Assembly (NCBI RefSeq): GCF_001625215.2
Contig: NC_030383.2
Location: 4,290,779-4,354,778, forward strand
Length of the DNA: 64,000 bases
Reading direction: 5' to 3'
Source: Daucus carota subsp. sativus
Lineage: Eukaryota > Streptophyta > Magnoliopsida > Apiales > Apiaceae
Shown: positions 10,768 to 22,760 of the stretch, piece by piece
Numbering within the stretch: the first letter of the stretch is position 1
Layout of the letters: each line of letters opens with the position of its first letter
Notes under the pieces: generated by a model
Databases searched by the model: none
What the model saw: only the letters and a program-made list of their open reading frames with translations
Told to the model about the DNA's origin: nothing
Translations under genes and position numbers: made by a program

Positions 10768-13645
10768 AGCATTGGTCCTCTGTGATACTTTCCAACACTT
10801 TTTTGGTTAGTTAGGTAAGCTATTCATCTCTTTTTTTGGCATCGAATATTTGCCGCTACTGTTTTCTGGATTTGAATTCAGTCAGGGTTTTACTGCTCAC
10901 CATCACTACAAAAAACTCTCCATATGACCCTGAAGTACAATTCCAAACTGTTTCTATGACAGACAGACTCTATCAACTTATGTTTTAAAAGTCAAAAGAA
11001 TTATTCAATCAGGAAAAAACACTACCATTTGGATCATTTAACTGCAAACAGTTACATGAACCTCAATATTACCAACATATGAATTGGTTTTCGGCATAAG
11101 ATTTGGTATTATGATTCTTAGCTTGAACTGGGTTCTTCTCTAGGGAGGGGGAAAGGCCGGAGTTACTCCTCCATAGTTATTCGTTGAATTTTTGTCTTGT
11201 CATCGCCCAAATATGATGCACATCTGGTAATGAATAATGATTAAACCACTTCTGCATGCATCAACTCTTGTTTGCTCATCGTTGCTAGTCTTTGTCGTGT
11301 AAATATTATTTTGCTTAACTTTCATGTGTTCATGTAGTTCTGTAGGTATGGATTTGAATATCCTCCTCCTCTTGTTCTTAGAAATATAAGTGTTTCATTT
11401 GTGATCTTATTATTTCTTCTGCAGCTGACTACTTCTGTCGTGTGTAAGCCAAGCGTGCAGCGGAAAAAAGAGAAAGAAGGAGAGATATTCACATCTGAGA
11501 GAGTAAAGGTTGTAATTCAGTGAGTAGCTATCTAGTGTTTGTAAATTTACAGTATTTTTTGGATATTGAACATGCAAACTGTATTACGTACTAAGCTCAA
11601 GGATATCGCATTCTTCTAGTGTTGGTGTACAACACTAGAAACTGGTGTCACATGAAATTAATGGCAGAAGAGAAGTATGTATGAGAAAAGAGTCAAGAAA
11701 CCGATAGACTCCAGATTTGAAGGATATTAGTTCCAAGTAGAAATGAGCATTCATCCCCAAATGTGTTAAACTGACCTCTTATTCCAACGCGTAATGAAAT
11801 AGTTGAAAGTTTATTTACCCAAATATTAGATATATATTTTTTCTCTTTTGACCATATCGCTGGACCAAGAGGCCATTGGTTTAGATATATTTTACTTGAT
11901 GATTGAACATATCTACTTGCAAGTAAAGCAAGTATCCGAGTGCGCAGTACGCTTACATTTAGTTAATTGAGATATCGATGTTAGATCTTGTTTTAATATT
12001 TCATTCCCCATGTTACACTGCTAGTTGAAAATTATGTTAATGTACTTGCTTAGATACAGATCACCGAAAGATCCTTATTGCTCTTATAGAATGTCAATAT
12101 CAGTAGTTTATGCAGTTGGAAACCGTGTTGCATTCATAGCAATTGTTCACGTTGAGCTCTACTGGAAACTGCATCATCCAGAAAACTCAAAAAACTATAC
12201 ACAAATGTTCTGATAGCAGTTCAAATCTGCAGGTACGTTATTACGAAGCAGCCATTTTTAACTGACATCAAATTTAGTATATAAGAGTATTATTAGTTGA
12301 GTCAGAATCGAAGTCAAGGTGTTTGTGATAATCTGAGTTTATTTTTTATGGAAAATAATCTGAATTAAAATTTGAGGTTTAAGCCGTGAGCATCGGAAAC
12401 GTAAACTTCATTTTCTCTCCTCTGATTATATAATCTATTACTATGTAGATGATGTTAAAGACTATTGTGCGTGTAAAAAGTGGTGAAATTATCATGTCAC
12501 TATATCATCTACGACTCCATGGTCACTGGAGTTCTGAAACTCTGGCATTGTTTCATCGCGTTTATGCATATGAAGTTACCAGACTAGTAGTAATATGTAG
12601 TTAAGTGAATCTCTTCAGTTGCCAGTGGCTTTAAGTCTAAAATGATCTGATCGAGACGAGACTAGTAGTAATATGTAGTTATGTACCGGTAGACGATCTT
12701 CAATCCCTCAATCCTGACCGACTTGTTTATAAAAACGTATCAAACAGCCCTACTAGCCGGCTCTAGCTGATAACTTAATGATCCAATCTCGTTGTAAAAT
12801 CGTGTAAGAATCTTGTTGTAGAATCGTGCAAGAGCATTTTAATGTCTGATTTTAGATATGTGAAATTTCATCAGGATACAGAAATATAGATAAGCATTCA
12901 ACTTATTACGACTAAATATATCAAAAGTGATTAATGATATGCATTCTGTTTACAGATATCCTGGAGATTGTGAAATGTGTTTTTGTTCGGACTGCATCTA
13001 CTCTCCTTGATAGTGCAATGTTACTAAAATCAAACAAAGTTTGTTGTTTATGAATCATGTTCTCTTAACTTGAAATCAACTACTATATATACCACAATTT
13101 CACACGTTATATTTAAAATAACAAAATCACGAAAAATAGTTTGAAATATTATTTATTAATACCGATGATCTAACGTTTTAATTTTTGGAAGAAATCGTAC
13201 ATGATATCGTATTTAAATTTGAAATCAGTACAAAATATTTTACATGCTATACAACATGATGTTAAAAATGAAAGAGGGATGGACTCCATACAATCCAACA
13301 TTTTGGATTGCAAACCGATATTTATTGGTATTTTCTCAATGATATTTGTGACTTACCCTCTAATAAAAGTGATAAATCGGGTTAATATTCAAATTCTTTT
13401 TTGTGGGTTAACACCCAAATTCTTTTTTGTTGCTACGTTGCGTGGTATAAATCATGGATCATCCTTGTTTATTTAAAAAATCAAACATTTTAACTATTTT
13501 TATTGAATTTTTTCTCTCTGAAAACATAATCACATAATTATTTTTTTTTGTTTTTTTCCTACATGCTGAATTTTCTCCCCGAGAATTTTCAAAATATAAA
13601 ATGCAAATATAGTTTCATATATAGGCATGCAGATGTATCTGTTTT
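10768..13645. other. Intergenic region downstream of the LBD gene
   Basis: The first several hundred bases are probably 3' UTR or terminator. The rest is AT-rich with no ORF that looks like a known protein. A short direct repeat (GACTAGTAGTAATATGTAGTTA) occurs near 12583 and 12659. I see no gene. Confidence 0.5.
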
Positions 13646-13985
13646 AGGGTCTGTTTGGGAATACTGTTAAAAATTGCTGCAGTCAGAAAAAATGCTGTTG
13701 CAGAAATCATATAACTGTTTGGTAATTTTTTTGATATATGCTTAATTTGAGTTATAATATAAAAAATAATAATTTTTTGGTGAGGTTTGATATTGAAATT
13801 TGTAACAGCTTCCTGCAAAAGTTGAAAACAACTTTTTCCAAAAGTATGAGAGAGCCTACTTTTTCTAAAAGCAGCTTTTTAGCTAAAATCTGCTGTTCAG
13901 AAAAGCTGTTTTTAGTTTTACCAAACAGTTTTTCACCTGCTTTTCGGCAAAAAGATGCTGTTGCTGTTGCAAACAGCAACCCCAG
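13646..13985. mobile_element. hAT-like MITE with GGGTCTGTTTGG-type ends
   Basis: It starts GGGTCTGTTTGGGAATACTG and ends in the inverse-like GCAAACAGCAACCCC, with repeated internal CTGTT/AACAG motifs that make it strongly self-complementary. Similar GGGGCTGTTTG/CAAACGGCCCC elements lie at 53173 and 55147. The borders are approximate, and the ORFs crossing it on both strands reflect its symmetry. Confidence 0.6.
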
Positions 13986-14259
13986 ACATTGTCTTAGCCG
14001 ATGTGATGTGACGCTTTCCAATTTTAGTTGCGCAAGTTTCTCTATATATATGATGTACTACACAAAAACTGGCAATTACATTTTGGGTAATGCGTCTTTA
14101 ATACCATCATCGTAAACTGGTTTAAAGTGGAGCTTAGCCAATTCTGTCTGATTGGGTTGGGTATATAAGATGGGTGCAAAACTGGAGATCGTTAGTAGTC
14201 CTTGTGGATGACATGGTATCATAAACTTTCGACGCATAAGAACTGCGTGTATAGCAGCT

Positions 14260-14383
14260 ATGAATAAGTATAAAGTAATTGAAAAAAAATGCCCTGGTTG
14301 TGAAATTCATAAACTCAAATATTCAACTACTCGCATCCCTGTCAAGCATTTGATCTTTGTCTGGGTTGTTACTCTCTCAGCAG

Positions 14384-14417
<34 letters not shown>

Positions 14418-14442
14418 CCCCCCCCCCCTCTCTCTCTCTCTC

Positions 14443-14495
<53 letters not shown>

Positions 14496-17400
14496 TCTCT
14501 CCCCCTCTCTCTCTCTCCACCTCTCTCTCTCTCTCCCCCTCTCTCTCTCCACCTCTCTCCCCCCTCTCCCTCTCCCTCTTCTTAATTTCATATTAACCTT
14601 ACATGTTAAAGCGCTAAAATGTTGCTCTTGTATGGTTAAATAATTTTTTGTTACGACTTATGGTTCTTTATCAATTCTTCTTTTGGAATTGCATGCTAAT
14701 ATACGTCTTTGGTTTTTTAATTTGCAGCCTTACCGATATCCTCCCTGTTTACTTTTGTGTATTTTATGGTATGCATAAATCTTTCTTTGATGAAGCCGCG
14801 GGCACTACTCCAGTAGAATTTGGGAGTGTTAATTTAATTGATATTTTTTCTGATTCGACTCTGTTTTTATTTACATTCGTAGATGTTCTATTTATGGTGT
14901 TTCCAAATTCCGCATACTGCAGATAAGGGACTTTCAGATTGCAGAAAGAGAGGAGGACATTGGTTACTATGCTGGATTTCTAAGCAAGTTTATAAGAAAT
15001 ATCTACTTAAATTACGCATCCATTCTATATTGTTGTTGCTTTTAACATTTGTTATCCTATTAGGTTCCTCATTTATGTTTGGGAGAGCTCTGACATCTGT
15101 GCTTTGGGGAATTTTGGCTGATCGTTATGGTCGAAAGCCTGTGATTATATTTGGCACAATTTCAGTGTTAGTTTTATGATCCCGAGTGTTAATAATTCAT
15201 TGATATAGTAGGTTTCTGTTAATAATCTTTGCCTCCATATCTTTTGATGATTACAGGGTTATTTTCAATACTCTCTTTGGCCTTAGTACAAGCTTCTGGA
15301 TGGCAGTTTCTACGAGGTTTCTTCTAGGAAGTTTGTGCGGAATACTTGGCCCTATGAGGGTATGTTGATATTCATCTAATTTCATTGCACTTCTGCAGTA
15401 CATGATACTTGGCTTGAAATTCAATCCGGCAGGGTAGGTTTTGCTTGATTCAAATTAAAAGAGTGATACACTGATACACAGTTACACTTAGAATCTGTAT
15501 ACCATGGTTGTCATGTCGGTCGACTAGTCGCGACTAGTCGACGACTAGTCGACTAAGCGGTGAATGGATGTCGACTCAACATGTCGACTAGGTGAATGTC
15601 GATATTTCGGTCGCTTGGTCGACTAAGCGGTCGACTAGTCAACGACTAGTCGACTAGTCGAGTTTGGGCCACCGACTAGTCGACTGTTTTTCTGCAATTT
15701 GCATTCTGCATAATTAATTCTGCATAATTTTTGTTATTTGTTTACTATACTGCCACATCACATCAGTATCACATAATTGATATCTATCAATTGTGAGCTT
15801 GAACTTTATATATATCTTACGTGATCGTGAGTACTTTGCTTTGTTGTTAACTATTTTCGCTTTTCCATCATTCTCTTTAAGTGTCCGGTTCTTAATTCCT
15901 TAGAATCTGGAACAAAATATTATGGAAGGTACATAATACAAATATATGTATGTGTTTATATGTATATAATATTTTTTAATTCATAATAAATATATATATT
16001 TTTTAGCGACTAGTCTACGACTAGTCCACGACTAGTCGACTAGTCGTCTAGCGGGAGGTCTATCGACTCGCCTCGACTCATCGACGTGACAACCATGCTG
16101 TATACCAGTGTCATCACGCATTAGAAATAATGGCAGTATTCTTTTTACATTTACGACGATCATCCCTATCAGAGCATGAAACCATAAATGCCATTCATCC
16201 GATCACGTCTCCTGAAATATATACGTTTGAGATATTGAGTGAAGCTGCACAAACATTTTTGGTCACTTTGAAATAATGAAGTCATACACGTAAGATTGTA
16301 TGTTTCGTTTGTTTAAGTTTTATATGGTACAATGGTTCTTAAGTCACCTCCTTTGTATTTTATTATTTAAACATCTTTTATCTGTAATTTCAAATGTCAA
16401 GTAACTTAATTTCACTTTTGATTCCAGGCATATGCTACAGAAGTTTGTCGTAGAGAACATCAATCTTTGGGATTGTCAGTCGTATGTTGTTACCTTTTTC
16501 AGTTTAACTCTCTCGATTGCTCTTTCTCTGATTCCTCATGAGATGTATTGTCATTTCAGATTAGCACATCATGGGGGGTAGGGCTGGTCATTGGACCGGC
16601 TATTGGAGGCTATTTTGCACAGGTATGGCTACTTTTCTTGTAAGTTTATCCGTTGTTTTACTTGTTATAGACAACATTTTATCGAACTAAGAAGTATCAA
16701 TGGGTGTTTCACATATAGGTTGATTGTTGTTTTACTTTGTGTTACTCATATAGTTTTTTCTATTCATTCATTCTGTAGCCAGCAGAAAATTATCCCAACA
16801 TATTTTCTGAAAAATCTATCTTTGGAAGGTATGTATGTGTAATCTAATTTATGTATGTGTCATTACTGATTCCTAGAATTTTAATATTCCTTGCTGATGT
16901 GGCAACTATATACACGTCAATATTTATGTCAGGTTTCCGTACTTTCTGCCTTGCCTTTTGATATCACTCTTTGCTTTCCTTGTATCCATCATCTCATTTT
17001 GGCTCCCGGTATGTTAGTCCGAGCTGAAATTTTATTTGTAGTTCATTACCTTTATGTTTTGCCATATTACTATTGTCTCAAAGGTTAAATTACAGTCTTT
17101 TTTCCGAATGCCCTCATGCCAGTTATAACTGGTTTAGTGTATTGATATCATATAACTAAACTACAGATGAAGCTTGATAGCCAGTTGTTACCCTCATGTT
17201 CTGTAGCTGATTTGGTTTTTACTTCCTTTTTCTGGTTATTTTCACGGAGAGTGTAGTGGAAGCAACTTCCATGTAAGTACACAAGTACAGAGATTGACAT
17301 TGTTCTATTTCCCAATCCTGGGTTGTTATAGGAAACACTGCACATTCATCATGGAAATAAAAATGAACAATGTGATGCAGCTGATGCATTGGAGAATTCA

Positions 17401-20129
17401 ATGTATAAGTATCGTGTAGACGGAGTAAGTCGTCATGGAAATAAAAATGAACAATGTGATGCAGCTGATGCATCGGAGAATTCAATGTATAAGTCTCGTG
17501 TAGACGGAGTAATTCGTTCCAAAGAGAGGCTTCCAAGTTCTAAACTGAGCCTTTTGAGAAACTGGCCCCTGATGTCTGCCATAACTGTGTATTGTGTTTT
17601 CCAGCTCCATGATACAGCCTATGCTGAGGTAATCGCCTTTCTTGTTTAATGCATATAAATTTATAAGATAAGTTTACATATTTCATAATAAATTTTCCCA
17701 GTCATTGAAGTCCACAATTAGATATATTGTATGATGTACTTATGGAACCTCGGACATCGATCTTTACTCTAATATCATCATAGGGATAAACCATTGTTGA
17801 CTCTTGTATGTGCCTTGAAACTGTGGTCCAACCAGATTCAGGAAAACCTTTTGTAAACTCTGGGGTTGAAACTTTTTCTTTGTATAGTGAACCCTTTAAA
17901 TTCAGACCACATGTGTGCATACCTATACCCAGCTTTAGGATAGCCTACATTGCTCCATTCTAAGACAGAGAGAATTATAAAAACTCTGTTCTTTTGGCAC
18001 TTTCCTGTTCGCTTAACATTTCACAATCTGCATATTTGTCTCAAACATATGCTTTATTCTCTTCAGGCATTCACATTGTGGGCTGACAGCCCTAGGAAGT
18101 ATGGAGGACTGCACTATAAAATTCCAGAAGTTGGTGAAGTCCTCGCCATTTCAGGTATTTCGGTAGGGATGATCATGTATTTAGGTAGGGACTTATAGTC
18201 CTGGAAGATCATGATCATTTTCCTAGCAATTGCCAAGTTATACTTTAAACTTCCACCCTTCTAATCTGATAGCGGGGAAATTGAAAACCGTAGGCTGCAA
18301 AACATAGTTTGAAGATCTCTTGTTTTAAGAGTGACAATAACTACTTTATTAGATTCCCATCTTATAGTTTCATCACTCTGGCACTATATATGTTGGATGT
18401 TGTTTGTTGTATCTTTAGAAAAACTAGTGTCCTATCTGTTGGTAAATTGTTCCTACTCTTGTCTGAGAGACTTGTCCAGAAAAATCTATAAGTTACTCAT
18501 GTTATCAATTACTAGAACTGATCGGAAAAATAATTCTCTGAGGTAGCCTCATCAAAGTGATCAGTATTAACTTCACACGATTAGTTGACATTATTTTGTA
18601 TATACTCCATTTCATATATCAGGTATATGATTATATTATAACTTAAATTGTAGTGGAAGCTACTGTATGAAGTCTGTATCGTGAGAGCACTGACATGGTA
18701 AAAGCTATAATTGACAACACAATTGCAGATGAGCAGTGTTGGCAACTAGAATTGCACGGGATGATGAAGAAGTTTTTGTGATTATTAGTTTTAGGTAATA
18801 TATTATATACGTAAACAAATTAAAATTTCTGATTACTGACTCCTTTAATGATGTATCAGGATTTGGTCTGTTAATTCTTCAGATGTTTCTTTATCCTGTA
18901 CTGGAGCGAACTTTTGGTGCCATCTTGGTTTCTCGTATTGGAGCTGTATGTCCTGAAAGAAAACGTGATAATCTGTCATTGTTCATTTGACATGACTTTA
19001 TCCAGATATATATGGTTTAATCCTTTTTGTTGTCTATATGAAGGTTGCAACCATACCGCTTCTAACATGTTACCCATATATAGCTAAGTTGTCCGGGAAC
19101 TTGCTTTTTGCTGTGCTCAGTTGTGCATCTATCTTGATGAATGTCTTGATGGTAAGTTGATTAGAACCAACTCTTTAATTATACTATCCCCGACAATTAA
19201 ATGCATGTAATAATTAGCTGATAGATAGGTGGGTTACGCTTGTTCTAACTGCTAATCTTCTAACAGATTTTCTGATTCTGTTTCTTAATCATAACCAGGT
19301 ATCAGTATCGACAGGATTGTATCTTTTGCAAAACAGGGCTGTGGTATGTTTTACTGATTAACAAGTGTAGCTCTATTTCACCCTTTATTTTTAGGTATCA
19401 GATAAGTTAAGACTAACTGTCAAGAACTTGGCTTCAGTCCAGTGACCAACGAGGAGCTGCCAATGGGATTTCTATGTCAGCCTTGTCTCTTTTTAAAGCA
19501 TTTGGTCCAGCTTGTGGGGGGTCATTGTAAGTTTTCGTTTAAAATTGGCTTATTATGCAGAAGTTTGTGTTGCTCTCATAAATCATTTTCCAAGTCGGAC
19601 ATCTTACTTCCTGAAACTCTGACACATACATAAAATTTCCTTGATACTCATAAGTCCAGACTTGTAGTTCCACTCTCTTAACTTTATGTCTTTTACACCG
19701 TCACCAATATATTTACAACTTACAAGGTTTAACGCGGATTGCCTATCAAACTTGCAAAATCACTGCTGCAACTCTAGTCATTTTATAAGCATTATTCATA
19801 TTAGGTACCAGATATATAGATGATAGTGTTTATCTAGTCTTCTATCTCATTATTCCTCAACTTCGCGCAGCTTTTCTTGGGCACAGACGCGGCAGAACCC
19901 TACTTTTCTTCCAGGTACACTGTCCATCAGAACTACTAGCAGCCATAATGCTCAGTTTCAATATATCTGCTCCTTATTAATATCTCGAGTCTCGTTCTTT
20001 ACTCAAAGACTGCAATATTTTGATGCAGGCGATCAAATAGTATTTTCCATTCTGAACTCGATTGAATTCATTGGGCTTGCTATGACCTTCAAACCTTTCC
20101 TTGTGTTACCAAATGACGATAGTCAGTAA
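14260..20129 (+). CDS. Major-facilitator transporter, ZINC INDUCED FACILITATOR-LIKE family
   Basis: Seventeen exons join without a phase break into 1,533 bp (510 residues): 14260-14383, 14728-14768, 14923-14983, 15064-15166, 15257-15359, 16428-16481, 16560-16622, 16779-16828, 16933-17008, 17332-17628, 18067-18154, 18860-18945, 19044-19151, 19299-19343, 19438-19526, 19871-19914 and 20029-20129. Family marks are the N-terminal CPGC motif, LPISSLF in helix 1, [12 protein letters not shown] between helices 2 and 3, [24 protein letters not shown] and QRGAANGIS. About 12 membrane helices are expected, with a long central loop. ZIF1/ZIFL proteins are proton-coupled vacuolar or plasma-membrane carriers affecting zinc, potassium and auxin transport; the substrate here is not known. 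The central loop has a 28-residue tandem duplication. Intron 3 uses a GC donor. The start gives only 11 residues before CPGC, shorter than usual. TATATAAG at 14163 may be the TATA box. Confidence 0.93.
14386..14580. repeat. (CT)n/(C)n microsatellite at the start of ZIFL intron 1
   Basis: Nearly 200 bases of CT dinucleotides broken by poly-C runs, beginning two bases after the exon 1 donor GT. It is simple sequence; the Leu/Ser-rich and Arg/Glu-rich ORFs over it are not genes. Its length is probably polymorphic. Confidence 0.95.
15503..16097. mobile_element. hAT-like non-autonomous element with palindromic subterminal repeats, in ZIFL intron 5
   Basis: The termini CATGGTTGTCATGTCG and its near-perfect inverse CGACGTGACAACCATG bound the element. 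CTGTATAC flanks both sides (15495-15502 and 16098-16105), an 8-bp target duplication as made by hAT transposases; a 9-bp reading (CTGTATACC) shifts the left border by one base. Both subterminal zones are packed with the palindrome CGACTAGTCG and variants (15519-15685 and 16004-16080), around an AT-rich core. There is no transposase. It lies within an intron, so the host gene should still splice. Confidence 0.88.
17350..17517 (+). repeat. In-frame 84-bp tandem duplication within ZIFL exon 10
   Basis: The unit beginning CATGGAAATAAAAATGAACA at 17350 repeats at 17434 with only a few substitutions, adding 28 residues ([13 protein letters not shown]...ENSMYK) to the central cytosolic loop. Frame is kept. 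Confidence 0.93.
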
Positions 20130-20880
20130 TACAATTTGTGCCTTGCTATAGTACTCGCTTCCTTGTTCGAAACTCAGAGTTTCTGTATGCCATGAGATTG
20201 ATTCAGTGCGAGAATTGCATTCAAGTAAAGAGTGGATTGGATGTAGAATTACTGAAGATCTTCAGAGGTGGCGAAATGATTTAGAAAATGTGTATCAAAT
20301 GTGTAATCGGTATCTTACTTGAGGCAACTAAATAATGTCTTTAAAAACCTGGTTACAACGTTAGTTCAGGTTACGTGAAATTGTTATTTATAAAATGATA
20401 TGAAGCAGGTCAATTATATCGATTAAATTATTTGAATTTACTATTTTATATTTGATTTTTCTATGATGTGCTCATGCACACACGATAAACATAAAATGTA
20501 AAAAGTTTATGTTGTTCTGATTAGCTTATACTCTTTAATAATAATAGATTTCTCCTATCACGATAAATATATCAATCAAAATTATCCAAATTCATATATT
20601 TTAATGTTTAATTTTCATGAACAACACAAAAAACCCTTTTATATAATTAAACACAAACTTGCACCGAGGTAAGATGAAGTTGTTCTTTTGTTTTGAAAGT
20701 GGAGGCCAAATGATATTGTTTGACAGTGAAATTAGAAAATATTTTTAAAATGTACCTGTTTATTTTATTTAAACATAAATGAACGCAGCGAACAAATATT
20801 CACGCGGAGAAAGTCCAATCCAATGCAAAACTCACGTATACCGTCCGACCTTTGAATACCTACTACCCTTGACCTTGACA
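20130..20880. other. ZIFL 3' region and intergenic spacer
   Basis: Probable 3' UTR to about 20,350, then AT-rich sequence with no recognisable gene or element. The last ~100 bases belong to the promoter of the Kazal-type gene. Confidence 0.5.
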
Positions 20881-20887
20881 CCTTCTC

Positions 20888-21012
20888 AGCTCTCTCTCTC
20901 TCTCTCGTTAACGACTAAAAAAAATTAGAAGGAAAAAAAAACACGGGGCGATTTAGGGGTCGATTTATCCCCAATCCAAAACCCTAAATCGAACCTAACC
21001 CTAACCCTAATT
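20888..21012 (+). promoter_or_regulatory. CT-rich leader and telo-box motif before the Kazal-type gene
   Basis: A (CT)n tract at 20888-20908 is followed by AACCCTAAATCG and CTAACCCTAACCCTAA ending just before the start codon. CT-rich initiators and telo-box (AAACCCTA-like) motifs are common in plant 5' leaders of actively expressed genes and are bound by Myb-type factors. Function here is inferred. Confidence 0.5.
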
Positions 21013-21018
21013 CCAATC

Positions 21019-21354
21019 ATGTCCAGAAAACACTTTCTCATTTCCCTTTTCATCCTCATCATCACCCTCCACACCCTCCCCACCGTCCGATCAACCTCCG
21101 ACGATTCCAATCTCTGCTCCAATTCCCCCATCTCTCTGTGCCCGATCAGCTGTTTCCGACCCGACCCGGTTTGCGGCACCGACGGCGTGACCTACTGGTG
21201 CGGATGCGGCGACGCGCATTGTGCGGGGACTAGGGTGGCTAAATTGGGGGCGTGTGATGGTAATGATAGCTCTGTTTCGGGTCAGGCTTTGTTGTTGATT
21301 AACATTCTTTGGCTTACTCTTCTTGCGTTTTTCGTCTTGTTCGGGCTTCTTTGA
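21019..21354 (+). CDS. Kazal-type serine protease inhibitor, probably GPI-anchored
   Basis: A single-exon protein of 111 residues. Residues 1-25 are a signal peptide (hydrophobic FLISLFILIITL). Residues 33-79 hold eight cysteines with the Kazal core PVCGTDGVTYWCGCGDAHC, where CGTDGxTY is the conserved signature. Residues 90-111 are a hydrophobic tail ending at the C terminus with small residues (DSSVSG) just before, which is the layout of a GPI-anchor signal. Plant members (Arabidopsis KPI-1 type, At3g61980/At4g01575) are short proteins of this form. It should face the cell wall space and inhibit serine proteases; the target is unknown. The start is the first ATG after the telo-box leader, and an intronless structure fits the family. 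Confidence 0.9.
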   Translation: MSRKHFLISLFILIITLHTLPTVRSTSDDSNLCSNSPISLCPISCFRPDPVCGTDGVTYWCGCGDAHCAGTRVAKLGACDGNDSSVSGQALLLINILWLTLLAFFVLFGLL

Positions 21355-22760
21355 ATGGGGAAATTTGATTTAATTGTTGGTTTGATTGACTCTGATCATT
21401 CTTTTTGTATGTAGTGTACAATTGTTGTCGAGTTTGAGTATATGTAAACTTCGGGTGTCCATGGATTATATTTCAAATCGGATGTTATTCTTTTGAATCT
21501 TATGATCATATAATTGAAGTATTGGTTGCATACACGAAATGTTTTTACTCTAGCAGAATTCTGTTTGGCGAATCTTTAGATTAGAATGACAATTAGATTA
21601 CTGGAGTTAAGACTATGTTCTCCAGCTCGGTGACCGGGTCAAAGTGAAAGTTAGGCTTTGATTTGTTTGTGTTAACACTAACAATAAGAGTTACATGGAG
21701 CACAATATTTGCTCAAGGCAAATAACAAATCCTTATGAATAGTTTTAATTACTGTTACAATATATGCTTCTACCGCCATGGGAGTAGAAGGAACATAACC
21801 ATGATGACGGCTTAGCCAGGAGCCCAAAAAAGAAACTGTCTTACACTATCAGGTATTATTAGTCACATAGATATCAGGCATTACTGCCCAGTTTAGATTT
21901 AAGCTAAGTTATGTACCTATTGATGGGAAATTAACATAGGAATGCACCATGATTAATTTGCATGTATGTCTACGTGCCGATAAGCAACACACAGCTGAAT
22001 TGTTTATGTATTTGAGTTTATTTTGTGTCCCAAGTCCCTGTCATTGGTAACTGGATGTTTTCCAATGGACATTTTTGGTCAGTTAAAAAATCACGTATGA
22101 GGTAAATTGATGTCTCCATTCTTCTTAAGTTGAGATTTGGGATTGTCAGTATCTGCATTTTATACACTTTTTTTCTATATTTTCTCTTTACCCTGGTCTG
22201 GGATTTCATTCTTGTATGGTAGTTGGTAGATATACCAAAATTACAACATTTTTGTCGGTCATCAAGTCCCAGTTCTAGTTCTGGTTAGGACTTGTCACAC
22301 TTAAGTACCAGCACAATTGACCCCAATTGTTGAGGATTTCTAAACGAGCATAAGAACAAGGTTTCCGTCCAAGGGGTACGCGAAAACTTTTGCGGAGGAT
22401 GGCAAATTTATGATTTAGTGCTGGCCAAGTAGTCCTACACCGTATGAACACTCTTATTATCAATCCGTATTTCAGCGACTGAGCTTCTTTCTATTTTTCC
22501 TAAGATTAGCCTGTTCAATCAACGGTCTAAGCTACCGACAGCTTCAATAAGAAAGTGCAAAATACAGATAACACAACACATATTTAGTTCAACAGTTATT
22601 TGCTTAATATATAATTATGAAGCTCAACACAATAAGAGTTACATGGAGCACCAATATTTGCTCAAGGTAAATAACAAATCCTTATTAATAGTTTTTATCA
22701 CTGTTACAATTTATGCTTCTACCGCCATGGGAGTAGAAGGAACATAACCATGATGACGGC
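21355..22760. other. Intergenic region with duplicated HINT downstream flank
   Basis: After the Kazal 3' UTR there is a HINT 3'-end fragment (21678-21822, listed separately). From about 22131 to 22620 the sequence recurs at 26430-26575 plus 28337-28690, showing that the duplicated block includes about 0.6 kb beyond the HINT gene. The duplicated flank carries broken ORFs I do not recognise. Confidence 0.6.
21678..21822 (-). pseudogene. HINT 3'-UTR/last-exon remnant
   Basis: AATAAGAGTTACATGGAGCA through TTCTACCGCCATGGGAGTAG to the stop-codon region (CTTAGCCAGGAGCC) matches 22630-22780 and 28690-28830 closely. It then diverges before the HIHVH motif, so only the 3' UTR and the last one or two codons survive. 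It shows the HINT block was once repeated further left. Confidence 0.8.

Noticed and set aside
10252..10810. Overlapping ORFs on both strands within the LBD gene
   Set aside because: They are shadows of the Gln-rich CAG-repeat region; the LBD frame explains the sequence.
14307..14643. ORFs rich in Leu/Ser/Pro (plus strand) and Arg/Glu/Gly (minus strand)
   Set aside because: They are translations of the CT/C microsatellite in ZIFL intron 1; only the first part (to 14383) is coding, as ZIFL exon 1.
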